The notes beneath the pieces were generated by a model. The model was not told the DNA's origin and made no database searches. It saw nothing but the letters and a program-made list of their open reading frames with translations. A stretch of DNA of 64,000 bases from Pteria penguin (taxonomy: Eukaryota; Mollusca; Bivalvia; Pterioida; Pteriidae). The DNA lies in contig CM068582.1 in NCBI GenBank assembly GCA_035048485.1, forward strand, positions 15,070,001 through 15,134,000, written 5' to 3'. A program made the translations under genes and the position numbers. Of the stretch, positions 13,501-22,560 are shown piece by piece (the first letter of the stretch is position 1; each line of letters starts with the position of its first letter).

Positions 13501-13876
13501 AATTTCTCAACCGCGAAAATCCGTAACTATTTGCATTTAGTCACCTACCAAAATCTGGGCAACTTTTATCGTGATGGATTTTAGTACATGTAGTTGAGAA
13601 ATCGCGTATAAGTTTACAAAGCGAATTCGCGAAAATCATCGCAAATAAAAAAAAGTTATTTCCGAATACCTCTGCCAAGAAATTAGGCTCACTGCCGTTT
13701 GTCCGATATGTCAGTTCCAAGCATAGAATTAGGTTGCATTACTGATGATAGTTAAATTTTGAAAAGTTCCATCTTTGAATTAAGTCTTTTTGAATCTGAA
13801 GCGGATCACATTTCTTTTAAACTCTCTGTGTACTTACCTCCATATAACTGGGGGTACCATATCTTAGTCGTGCCAT
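1300..13876 (-). CDS. Orphan eight-exon gene, about 851 residues, product unrecognised
   Basis: Assembled by hand from exons 13838-13876, 10537-10621, 8707-8852, 5527-6828, 4434-4955, 2930-3094, 1775-1852 and 1300-1518. Every intron is GT-AG and all phases agree (intron 2 is phase 1, the rest phase 0), which is hard to get by chance. The start is the ATG giving MARLRYGTPSYME; an upstream start is possible. The protein has no signal peptide or membrane segment and I recognise no domain. Residues about 91-175 are S/P/A-rich, about 179-190 basic (RRRKH), about 210-241 very rich in D, Y, S and E, and the last two exons are rich in H, R, D and Y with a polar helical look. It could be a lineage-specific cytoskeletal or muscle-associated protein, but that is a guess. 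Gene reality: fairly sure. Function: unknown. Confidence 0.75.
1775..1852 (-). CDS. Orphan gene exon 7
   Basis: 78 nt, 26 codons, phase 0 at both ends; acceptor TGTTTCAG, donor TGGAAG|GTTTGT. Encodes YYESQARAHWDEFGEVV followed by KPKNVLSWK. Too short to stand out as an ORF; found from the splice sites and matching phase. Confidence 0.72.
2930..3094 (-). CDS. Orphan gene exon 6
   Basis: 165 nt, 55 codons, phase 0 at both ends; donor CAG|GTAAAT, acceptor CATAAG with a weak pyrimidine tract. Encodes a mixed-charge segment from AHFLTAIAHWKQ to RAHEAADQ, probably helical. Confidence 0.75.
3095..4433. other. Intron between orphan-gene exons 5 and 6
   Basis: About 1.3 kb of AT-rich intron. The plus-strand 67-codon ORF at 4002-4205 inside it shows no recognisable feature. 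Confidence 0.5.
4434..4955 (-). CDS. Orphan gene exon 5
   Basis: 522 nt, phase 0 at both ends; acceptor GCTAACAG, donor AGGAAG|GTGATA. Encodes 174 residues starting VDTETYHSPKAAV. Basic and proline/valine-rich, with RSVVVHAHTPYVRRSGQV and a PHAPLPPPSYF proline run; no family recognised. Confidence 0.82.
5527..6828 (-). CDS. Orphan gene exon 4, large central exon
   Basis: 1302 nt, 434 codons, phase 0 at both ends; acceptor CACGTGTTCATGCAG, donor AAG|GTAACA. It carries S/P-rich sequence, an RRRKH basic stretch, then a long D/Y/S/E-rich segment (YDDESTYSDGAEGYDSED), a further acidic patch (YEDSEDDNYG) and several YRSKYY/SYSYE-like tyrosine clusters. The low-complexity acidic and tyrosine-rich content suggests a disordered or phosphorylated scaffold region. 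An ATG lies two codons before the acceptor but is probably intronic. Confidence 0.85.
6829..8706. other. Intron between orphan-gene exons 3 and 4
   Basis: About 1.9 kb, AT-rich. ORFs at 7327-7620, 7780-8007 and 8037-8420 have biased, low-complexity translations and no splice-phase partner. No repeat family recognised. Confidence 0.45.
8707..8852 (-). CDS. Orphan gene exon 3
   Basis: Acceptor TTTACAG, with a second in-frame acceptor ACTTCAG 9 bases further in; donor ATC|GTGAGT. Enters in phase 1, leaves in phase 0. Encodes a polar, probably helical segment including EENEIRRNVNQELMYTSN and DAQILRDATRAI. Confidence 0.8.
9041..9612. repeat. Dispersed repeat with 'GTAAGCATCCCCTG' core, two copies
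   Basis: Around 9054-9119 and again around 9560-9620 a related block reads GGATNAGGTGNCATGGA(N)GAGTAAGCATCCCCTG followed by GTCACA. A diverged relative lies near 25342-25385. The sequence in between includes a GACA-type simple repeat at 9457-9471. Unclassified mollusc-style dispersed repeat in an intron. Confidence 0.5.
9839..10003 (+). mobile_element. tRNA-derived SINE, family 1
   Basis: A tRNA-like head carries an A-box-like TAGTGGTTAAGCGCTTGG and a B-box GGTTCGATTAC at about 9893-9903, followed by a conserved body ending ACACCAACCAAC. The same head and body recur, reversed, at 44777-44946, and more diverged at 49078-49200. Box A/B plus a shared non-tRNA body indicates a pol III SINE rather than a functional tRNA. 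Confidence 0.8.
10284..10580 (-). repeat. Tandem array copying an exon 3' end and its 5' splice site
   Basis: Five units with a period of about 62 bases repeat the last ~40 bases of orphan-gene exon 2 (CAATGGTCTATCCCCGTCAC core) plus the donor. Donor positions are 10536 (GTAAGT, the real exon), 10488 (GTAAGC), 10426 (mutated to GA), 10363 (GTATGT) and 10301 (GTAAGT). The second unit is about 14 bases shorter. Use of 10488 would add 16 codons in frame; beyond that a TAG in the third unit stops the frame. Confidence 0.85.
10537..10621 (-). CDS. Orphan gene exon 2
   Basis: Acceptor CCTTCAG, donor ATAG|GTAAGT, phase 0 in and phase 1 out. Encodes 28 residues starting ATKRRTVYSPRAFDD and ending YPRHRI plus one base. 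Its 3' end and donor are repeated in tandem just downstream, so a longer 5'-splice-site variant (+48 nt, in frame) is possible at 10488. Confidence 0.75.
10878..11271. mobile_element. hAT-like MITE with 15-bp TIR and 5-bp TSD
   Basis: Perfect terminal inverted repeats CAGGCGCGTAGCCAG at 10878-10892 and 11257-11271, flanked by a perfect AGTTT duplication at 10873-10877 and 11272-11276. The interior is non-coding with a GGGGGTCCAGGGGG hairpin-rich part. TIR style suggests a hAT-type non-autonomous element. Confidence 0.85.
11277..13837. other. Intron 1 of the orphan gene
   Basis: Remaining AT-rich intron. It has pyrimidine-rich low complexity at 11660-11880 and 12940-13040 and an A-run at 12697. 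No exon with acceptable splice sites was seen. Confidence 0.45.
13838..13876 (-). CDS. Orphan gene exon 1, coding part
   Basis: Encodes MARLRYGTPSYME and ends GAG|GTAAGT, phase 0. The exon itself begins at 13901 after a TTTAACAG acceptor, so at least one further upstream exon (5' UTR or coding) is expected. If translation came from upstream, the open frame would add YGLEGGAN before this methionine. Confidence 0.65.
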
Positions 13877-14078
13877 GTTGGCTCCTCCCTCGAGCCCGTA
13901 CCTGTTAAAGGTCAAGGTCATCTTAAATTCTAATTCATGAAATGTCAACCGCAAACAAAGTTCATGTAGATGTGCTCATACTTTTACTTTAAGTCAAATT
14001 ACCCCCAAATACCATAAAATCCATCTTGCATGAACGTCGTTGCAGTTGACAGCAATAGAAAATAATGATAATGATTAC

Positions 14079-14123
14079 CAAGTACATGTCTCCATAGTGT
14101 CCGGGTGTGGGGTAAATCAGCAT
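14079..14123 (-). CDS. Candidate alternative first exon of the orphan gene
   Basis: An AAG-type acceptor after a pyrimidine tract precedes ATG, and TACTTG|GTAATC follows, giving MLIYPTPGHYGDMYL in phase 0. This could splice straight to exon 2 (phase 0), replacing exon 1. In another frame the same stretch offers an ATG at 14095 (METCTW) that would splice in phase to exon 1. Suggestive only. Confidence 0.25.
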
Positions 14124-14129
14124 CTTGTT

Positions 14130-16380
14130 GGAGGAAAATGGATAAATATTAATAAATTCCAATTAAATTGATCCTTGATTGATCAAATGAATTCTAGTCA
14201 CAGAAACGGAGAGGAGAACTCGATGATGCAGACGACAGCAGCAGACGACCCCAACCACAGGATGGAGCTGGTGCGAATTTCCCCAGACTTTATAAGGTGC
14301 CCACGTTCCAAGTGTTTTAGTCAACAAAGAAACAGCTAATTCTTTCCCATCAACTTTTATCCATTGCGATTCCAATTTACGCACGTGGGCTGGCCAGGTA
14401 ACCCAGGTAACGATGTACAGGGACAATCTCAAGAAACGCAACATGACGTTTGGAGTGATATGTGTAATATATCGCATTATCATGGAGATAAAATCTTTCA
14501 CATAATTATTTTGAGTTTTTCCATCGTGACGTTAAATGTACTGCTGAGAAAGTATATATAACTGATATTTTATTCATTTCTTATCTTTAGAAAATACTTT
14601 TTTTCATTCCAGAATACATAGGAATCGATAAACTGATTTTGACATGATAATTTGAGATATTACCATAATATCTTATATATTGTATTTTAGCATAACAAAT
14701 ATAATATATTTTGTCAAAAGAATGAAAAAAAAACTTACACTGGTCAGTGAAGCGGCGAAAATGTGGATGAAAAGTCCTTCGACCTAATACTGCATTGAGT
14801 TCCGAAGGTAAACCACCAAAGCAAAAATATGTATCAGCAGTATTAGTAAAATACAGTATGCATTACCTCGGAACATTCCATCCTGTTATTAGGTATTGTA
14901 AAACGATTTATTTATAAACAACAACAAATGGATAGAGGAAAAAAAAGTGTCAGTAAAAGTGCAAGTCATCTAAATACCAAAGCTTAGTTTTGAAGCCACA
15001 TGCTTTTGTGTTCGTGTGAGTTTAACATATTTATTTCCGCATACAACATATTACACTTCACGAAAATCAAAATGGAATCGTCCGTCGACTACGTCACGGT
15101 GGCACTGCCTTAATAGGGTAACGACTGCCACCTTCGCGAGTGTCTGTTGTAAAGCGGTGTAGAATGGGTGCGCGCTAAACTCCAGTAAGCGAGCTGGAGG
15201 GACAAACGTTGAGAACGCCCACTATAAATCAAACAATACTAGTATTTGTTGCTAATGAACGAAGGTGATATATGCAAACAAGATGTTATGAAGAGATGAG
15301 AAATCTGCCTACAATTTACAAGAGGTTGTGTTTAATATTGCTACATCTGAGATATATTAAATGGCATTAATGGATTAGTATTAGGGTTTCTTTCATACTT
15401 TCCTTTTTATTTTTGATATATTTATGTTTTATTTCATATTTATCTAGTATTTAATGGTGTTGCTATTATTGAAAAATAACTTACAAGATATTGGCATTAT
15501 ATCTATATAAATATATGTAAAATTTCAAATCGATAAATTTCAATTTATAAATATGTGTTTTATGTATATGTTTTTTTTTAATCTAATTATACACTATACA
15601 TGTCACTTATGAACGTCTGATATCTTTTTCTTTCGAAAATACATTATTTATGCACATAGTTGTAGGGAAATGGGAAGGGAAACTTTTTGGCTGAATTTAA
15701 AAAATAGCTACGTCAAGAATAAATAAATAAAGCGCCTAAAGGTAATAAACAGATAATGTAACCACATTAAACCCCCCCCCCCGGCCCCATTTTTTTTTTT
15801 TTTTTTTTTTTTTGCTTAAGACTCTATTTTAGCGGTATGAAACACGACCAATGCATCGTTGAAAATAAAATAAATTATAATAAGAAATAAATGAAAAGCA
15901 GTAGATCTATTGCCATTTCTTTCAAACTAATGAATTTTATATTTTGTGTTTGTATGGTTTATTTCACCACGGTGGTACGTCATAAATTTGAAACATGTCT
16001 AAAGTAACGGCGGATCTTGGAATTTGGATATAAGGAGAAAGAAGGGGGGGGGGGGGTCGGAGGCATCTGGGATCAAGAAGATAATAAATGAGGATTGTTG
16101 GTCAGATGATTGATGTTGATATTGTTCTCAACAATTTTTCGTTTATTTTGCGACATGAAGACAGGAGATATAACTAACGTCTTAAACACCATTACATAAT
16201 CCGGGAATCGAACCCACATCGCCTACAACTTAAGTGAAAATAAATAATGACAATATTGTACATAATAAATTCTGGGCTAAAGGGGAAAGTGCCTTCTAAA
16301 TCCGTCATTTATCGTAGTACAGATTTTTATATGTGAAATGTGTGTTTACACGATAAATGTCGATAAAACGTGATAGGTAT
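14130..16380. other. Upstream flank of the orphan gene
   Basis: Mostly AT-rich. The stretch 15070-15230 is richer in G, C and CpG (for example GTGCGCGC) than its surroundings and is a possible promoter of the minus-strand gene. A 112-codon minus ORF at 14163-14501 was examined and not accepted. A poly-C then poly-T run lies at 15772-15813. Confidence 0.35.
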
Positions 16381-16387
16381 TTTTTTT

Positions 16388-16582
16388 TTACTGAACACGA
16401 TAGAGACGTTGGTTTAAACAGATAATGGCGACACTGAAGAATCTCTCCTGCTGTGGAGAGGTTGTTAGAATTTGTAAAACGATGCTCAAGAAAGAGAAAT
16501 TGTCTAATGCATTTATCGTTGCGAGATCTTTAATGCAGGAACTTTTTTGTTCTCTATGAGCAGCGCACAACACCTTCTGCAC
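16388..16582 (-). pseudogene. Possible hAT transposase C-terminal relic
   Basis: The frame contains TTSPQQERFFSVA, which resembles the hAT dimerisation motif in which a proline is followed by ER.FS. It is short, has no zinc finger or catalytic part, and the surroundings are non-coding. Similarity is by eye and weak. Confidence 0.22.
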
Positions 16583-17329
16583 TCACAGAGTTGATGAAGA
16601 TTTGGAGTTCTCGACATTGTGAAATGCGGAAGTGCAGTGCCAGCATTCTTTTGTGTACACATTGCTTGTATCAAATTTCACCATGTTCCTATCAATCAGG
16701 GCATCCATGTATGTATGCCTTGATATCAAATACAACACAGACTGACAGTAGCACACAGTTGGTGGCTAAAACAACAGCAGATCTGTTTGACCCGAAGATG
16801 TTCCCCCAAGGCTAGTAACAGAGTGACCACAGTGGCTTATATTAATTGGTTATGTAGCCAGAAACAATAATCATGGTTAATTTTGATTATACTGTGAAAC
16901 CTGCCCTTAATGACCACCTCTAATAAGAGAAAACCCTCAAAATGTCGCGTTTTAAATTCCCATGTACTATGTTTTCTTGCAAAATAAATCTTTGTCTAAA
17001 GGTAACCTCGAGATTCAGGTCACTTGTAAGTTTTTCCTTAGGTGACCTTTATAAACAGAGGTACACTAAATATTCTGTCATTTCATCGAATACTTCACAT
17101 AAGGATTAATTCATCTATACAGTGATGGTCAGCGTGTAGTAGAAACCAGAATGTCCGGAGAAAACAACTGACCACCTCCCAATCTTCTCGGATCAAGGTT
17201 CGAACCTTGACTTGGGAGAGTTGAGAGGTTATACTGAGTTCCATAGCATTGCAGTTTTAGCTCTCATGGTCACCCGATACCCAACAGAGGAAAAATATTA
17301 TATGGGGTAACTAGAAAACTGACAAAGTC

Positions 17330-17700
17330 AGAAGGGCCTCGAAAGATGCCTGTCACCATGACCTTAACCTTAATTTGGTACCAGCAGAAAGGTCTTGTCA
17401 TAGGAAATGTAGATACCAAATATGAAAGTCCTATTTTTTGCGGTACAATAGTTATTGTCAATGTTAAAGTTTTTCAAATGCAGGTCAAAGGTTACTGTCA
17501 AGGTCACATGATAAAAAAAATTTTATACCAAGGGAAAGGTCTTGTCATAAGGAACACACATGTTAAACATGAAAGCTCTATACCTGTAACAGTGCATTAG
17601 ATATGACCAAGTTTTGGTGACGGAAAGAAGGGCAGACAGACGAACAGACGGAACAGACAGACAGAGTGATTACTATAGGGTACCCGCTTATGAAGCGAGG
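17330..17700 (+). repeat. AGGTCA-rich dispersed repeat
   Basis: Two reiterations of AAAGGTCTTGTCATA(A)GGAA with AGGTCAAAGGTTA and AAGGTCAC steps between them, ending in a GACAGACAGA simple repeat. Same style as the repeats at 20.0-20.9 kb. Non-coding; unclassified. Confidence 0.6.
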
Positions 17701-18750
17701 CCCTTATTATAATAAAATGTCACTTGAGATCCGTAATAGTTCGTATGCTAAAATGTCCTTTTTTCAGATGTCGTCAAAGAAGGTTCCTGTTTATGAAATT
17801 ACCGGTCCTCGATAGTTGTCTAGGATAAACACAATTCAATGAAATCCTTTCTTGTATTTTGTTTAAATGGTTTGGGAGTTTCTGAATCGATCATTTAATA
17901 GATAATGCAAATGTGAGTACACTGTTTGCTATTCTGAATATTTTAGAGAACTTATTGAATTTGTTTGAATCTTCCCACACCTTTCATGGTCCTGTTCCTT
18001 CTATATTCCTCCCTCCTTTATCCTCTGTCCTCATGATAAATCACAAAATTTTCATTGAACACACCCCTCTTTTTTTCACGGCAATTTCGCTGCTGGATCA
18101 GTCTATTAATCTAAATATTTCCATTTACAGAAAAAAATATAATGCAACATAAAATATACATGTATTATATATCACCAGATTTAATCAATTGATTGATTGA
18201 TTTTTGTTTAACACCATACAAGCATTATTTTAAATATTTGATGGCGCCACCTGTGTGGTGCGTTGCCTAACGAATTTTGACACCTAGGCCACTAAGAGGA
18301 AAACAATGTCATGTCCTATTATTTGTTTACACCACGGATGTTATTTTACACATCTCCTTCACCAAACAAAATAAAAAAAAGTATAACAGTAACCACTGAG
18401 TGTCCATTTCCACATGATAGAGATGTCGTGGTGGGCTGATTAGCCGTTGATGGCCAATCATGTAGAATACTAAGTTATCGTTAATCCCCCAAAATAATGG
18501 AGTAACCATGCTAATTACCGACATATCTTGATTGTGTGCAAGGTCTGCATGTAACTCAGGTAAAAAAATCCTTGGCATAAAAACAAAACTGGGGAAGCGG
18601 AATGGCTCACAATCCAGCATAATCGTTTATGACTTTTGTGGGGAACACACTTTATCACAGGGAAGAGATTGACTTTTGCTGACTAACGATGGGGAACGGA
18701 TGAGCATTTAATTACATTACCATATCTCTTAGAGTTGGCGAAACAAACAG

Positions 18751-18751
<1 letters not shown>

Positions 18752-18820
<69 letters not shown>
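18752..18820. repeat. Compound microsatellite (CT)n(TA)n
   Basis: Uninterrupted CT dinucleotides to about 18783, then TA dinucleotides to about 18820. Confidence 0.98.
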
Positions 18821-18821
<1 letters not shown>

Positions 18822-18960
18822 TTTTGTAGGGAGATGAATAGTGTTCAGGTTATACAAAATTTATGTCACTTATACGGCAGCGGCATCTGCCTCTAACTTG
18901 GCTTCATACAATTCCTATGGTGCAACTGGTCATCGGAAGCAGTAATGGGTCTTTATGATC

Positions 18961-19100
18961 CGACGGCGGATTTAGAGGGGGCGGGCCCCCCCCCCCCTTT
19001 GGTCACGTATTTACAGATTTTGCACTAAAAATGGCTGAGAAGTTTGGCTAATACCCATTTGCTCCCCCCTTTTTTTTCGGAAATCCTGGATCCGCCACGG
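18961..19100. mobile_element. hAT-like MITE, diverged copy
   Basis: Ends CGACGGCGGATTTAG and CTGGATCCGCCACGG are imperfect inverted repeats of the GGCGGATCCAG type shared with other elements here. It has a long C-run near 18989-18998. No clear target duplication is left. Confidence 0.55.
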
Positions 19101-19139
19101 TTTACCGTGGTGCATATTGTCTCATCTGAAGGAAAGGAT

Positions 19140-19215
19140 ACAGAAGATTGGAATCGAACCTTGGTCGTCAGATCTGAGATTCTCTGTTATACCACTGGAT
19201 CAACCTGCCCTAGTA
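19140..19215 (-). mobile_element. tRNA-like SINE head fragment
   Basis: On the minus strand it reads like a tRNA with GGTTCGATTCC as B box and TCCAGTGGTATAAC as A box. No intact acceptor stem was found, so a SINE fragment is more likely than a tRNA gene. Confidence 0.4.
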
Positions 19216-19999
19216 TAATGTCAGAAAATCACAATCCTCACCATCACTATATAACAGTGTAGCACTTGATTCCATCCAATGTAAACAGTTTGCAATATCC
19301 ACCGCAATATATCGGTTTAAGAAAGCCAGGTGTCAGAAGGATCCATATGCCAGAGACAATTCGAATAGCGCTAATGTTGGCAGATATGACTCTTGTCTGT
19401 TCCAGGACATTTTCACCTACAGTGTGGTGCCAGAGCTTTGTGCTGGAGGAACTAGAATACCTCATGGAGAACCACAGATTCGGCAAGTTTACTGACATAT
19501 CGCATTAGTCCCGGACAGTGCTATAACATCGATTAAATATAGCGCGTCCAAGCACGGCGAATATTGGTATAGTTTCCTATTAGATGCACCGTCATACTAC
19601 ATAGACATGCATAATAACACGAGGAAAGAGTATTATGCATTTTTGATACATCGCATTAACGATATGCCACTTGTATAGTCTAAGCACACCAAAAATCAAA
19701 GCACTGATTGTCAATATAGACGGGGCCATTTTACTGATATTGGTAGTTTGCTTACAGCAAATGAAGTTGTTGAAATTTTAACAACTGAATTTTATTGTAT
19801 ACACCATCATTTCTATTGAAGAACATCAGACCTCCCGAGTGATTTGTTAACCACATTGTCAGGCAAAACAAATACCTCAGACCCCATTAACTTACAAAAA
19901 TTATCACACAATTAGATAACAGACGGATAGAACTAGACCATATCCTGAAGTATTGAAAAGATCATACACCAACTAGCAGAATTCCTTCATTTACAGAGA

Positions 20000-20960
20000 A
20001 ATGCTTAAGCCCTATCACTTTAAGTTCCAAAGATGTAGCATTAATGAAAGTTTTTGAAAAGTAGATCAAGGTTATAGGTCAAAAGTTATGACCCAAATGA
20101 AAGTTCCAGTCATGAGGGAATTATATGTGAAATATCAAAATGATGCCCTTTATAATTTAAAAAAATAGATGTCAGGTTGGTGTTTTAGAAAAAGTAGGTA
20201 AAAGTCCAAGGTCAAAAGCTAATACCCTAAGCACTATTCAAAAGAAATTTATATATAGAATATAAAAGCCCTATTCCTTATGTTTCAAAAAAAGGCCAGG
20301 TTAAAGTTTTTAAAAAATAGGTCAAAGGTCAAGGTTACCTTGTAAAAAATCATGACCCTTTATGAATTAGGAATCTGTATGTGAAACATCAAAGCCCTGT
20401 CTGTTGAAGTTCAAAAGATATTGCCTAGGTTAAAGTTTTGTCTATGGACTCGACCATCAACACCTTTTCCACAATAGCACTCAGGACTTTCAGCCCAGTG
20501 ACATATACATTTTATTGATGACCTCCAAATACTTGATAAACCCTCAATTGAATCTGAAACTAAAAACTCTTGTACTGTAACATTAGTACAGTTTGTATAC
20601 TAAAATCTCTGGTTAATGTCTAATACCCAGTTGATAGACCTCTATATTTTCATTGGATAGGTTTTTTGTCATCTTGTATACATTAAACCAATCAGTAATG
20701 ATAAGGCCCAATTATGAGGAATCTACATGTGAAATATCATAGCCCCAGCACTAACGGTTCATAAGATATAGCTCAGGTTAAAATTTTTGAAAAGTAGGTC
20801 AATGTTCAAAGTCAAGCTCACTATGTCTAAAGCCATGGTATCAAATGAAAGTTCTTATCACAAGGAATCTACATGTGAAATATTAAAGCTCTACCCTTAG
20901 CAGTTCAAAAGATATATCCCAGGTTAAAGTTTTCTACGATAAGGATTCTGACGTGGATGC
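20000..20960 (+). repeat. Reiterated AGGTCA-rich repeat block
   Basis: At least five diverged units share the order GTTCAAAAGATAT..CC(A)GGTTAAAGTTTT, AAA(A)GTAGGTCAA, TGACCC, GGAATCTACATGTGAAATAT. It contains a perfect DR1 (AGGTCA-A-AGGTCA) at 20319-20331. Non-coding. Confidence 0.7.
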
Positions 20961-21689
20961 TGGGGGTATAACAATCAAAGCTCTATGGACATTTTGTCCT
21001 GTCTATCTCTCCGGACATTTTGTCCTGTCGAGCTAATAATCAAACCAATGTATTGAGGATACGTATGCATTTTAAATGCCAGAGCATAAATCACAAAGAA
21101 GCACTTGGCATATCAGAAATCATAATGAGCACTTCAAAAGTGAACACAATGCTCATTAGGTGCTCACTTATTGTTGAGACTGCACATATCTGTAAACATA
21201 CAGTTGTACACCTAGAGAAGTGTGTGACACGTACAGATATGAAATGGACAGGATTCACATTATTCATATGTTTATTCTCAAAATATATAACAAACATTCG
21301 ACAATATTAGATATGTAAAGAACTTGTGAGAACACTGCTTTACTTGAGTGACAAAATAAAAATTACAAAGAGAGAAAGTTTTACATATGACTCAAACCAG
21401 GAGAGATATAAGTAATCCCTGATTGAACTCTAAGTTTACATTTTATGGTACATTTATGTGAGGTACAACAGTTGTCTTTCTTTGAAAATGCACATGTTTT
21501 TATCTTACTAGGATTTGAAATATGATTGAATTTGAGAACGACTAATATTAGTATCTTAAAGAATTTGTTTTGTATGTGTGTCAGAAATCATAATCTAATG
21601 AGAAATACTTCATATCTTAACTGTTGATAAAAACCAAGGGAATAGGTGACTTCCAAGATACGCATCAGTGATTTGATTTTTAGTGGAAT

Positions 21690-21842
21690 CAATGGTGGAT
21701 CCAGCGCCCCCTTTGCTGGGGGGTCGAGGGGTGAATTTGTTGATTTTGACAGAAAATGGGCCAAAATATAGTGTTTTCGGTAAAATTTTGGGTTACTGCC
21801 AGGGGCGGACACCCCCTATGCTCCCCCCTTAATCCACCACTG
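21690..21842. mobile_element. hAT-like MITE with 5-bp TSD
   Basis: Ends CAATGGTGGATCCAG and CCACCACTG form inverted termini, flanked by GGAAT at 21685-21689 and 21843-21847. Same TIR family as the elements at 10.9, 19.0 and 56.5 kb. Confidence 0.7.
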
Positions 21843-21907
21843 GGAATATTGAGCATTTTACATCCAACATGATATTAAACAGGTGCAACCATAACTAACA
21901 ACCCTCA

Positions 21908-22166
21908 CAGAAATCTTGGCAATGGTGAGAGCCAATGTATCTCAACAGATGAGGTGCTGGACTTTGGCCGAGAGGTCCTTGGTTCGACTCCCACAGTTGG
22001 CATACTGATGTCCTGTCTTGACAATGAGAAAATGAAAAACCAAGGTCCTATGGCACGTTAAGATCCCTTGTTGCTTTGGGTGGGTCCATTGTAAAGGTAT
22101 AATTTTTGATGCAATGCATCAACATATATGTGAAAACAGAGAAGTGGCTTCAAACAGTAAGTAGTC
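21908..22166 (+). mobile_element. tRNA-derived SINE, family 2
   Basis: The tRNA-like head has GGTTCGACTCCC as B box, followed by a body with TGTCTTGACAATGAG, CACGTTAAGATCCC, GGGTCCATTGTAAAGG and GATGCAATGCATCA, ending in CAATCAATC. The body recurs at 29.6, 35.4, 44.2 and 49.7 kb. Confidence 0.7.
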
Positions 22167-22560
22167 AATCAATCGTAATGATGTAAATAAGAATTGTACT
22201 GCTGTGATTTTTACTGTGTAAAATAAAAATGTGTTCACGAATTATATTATACAAACAAATGTCTGATTCTACTTTTCCTTTTACAAAATTTAGTAGTGAT
22301 GGTTGTACCATAGCCCTATTTATACCATACTGCAAATTAGACACATAACATAGAATGAAAAAACTACGTAAAATTCGAAGGGGATTGTATCTTGGAAGTC
22401 CTGTATTGCAATAACAATCCAATATTTAGGACATGTAAGAAAGATACAAAGAACTACCGGTATCTATACAAAAGACAACAGACAATGTAATTTAACGACT
22501 CTCTTGTACCGGTATCAATAAAACTTTGTCAGGATATCATATGAATTACATATTAGGAAC

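Noticed and set aside
14163..14501. 112-codon minus-strand ORF upstream of the orphan gene
   Set aside because: No recognisable motif, odd composition (C/V/H-rich end) and no splice sites placing it in phase with the downstream exons.
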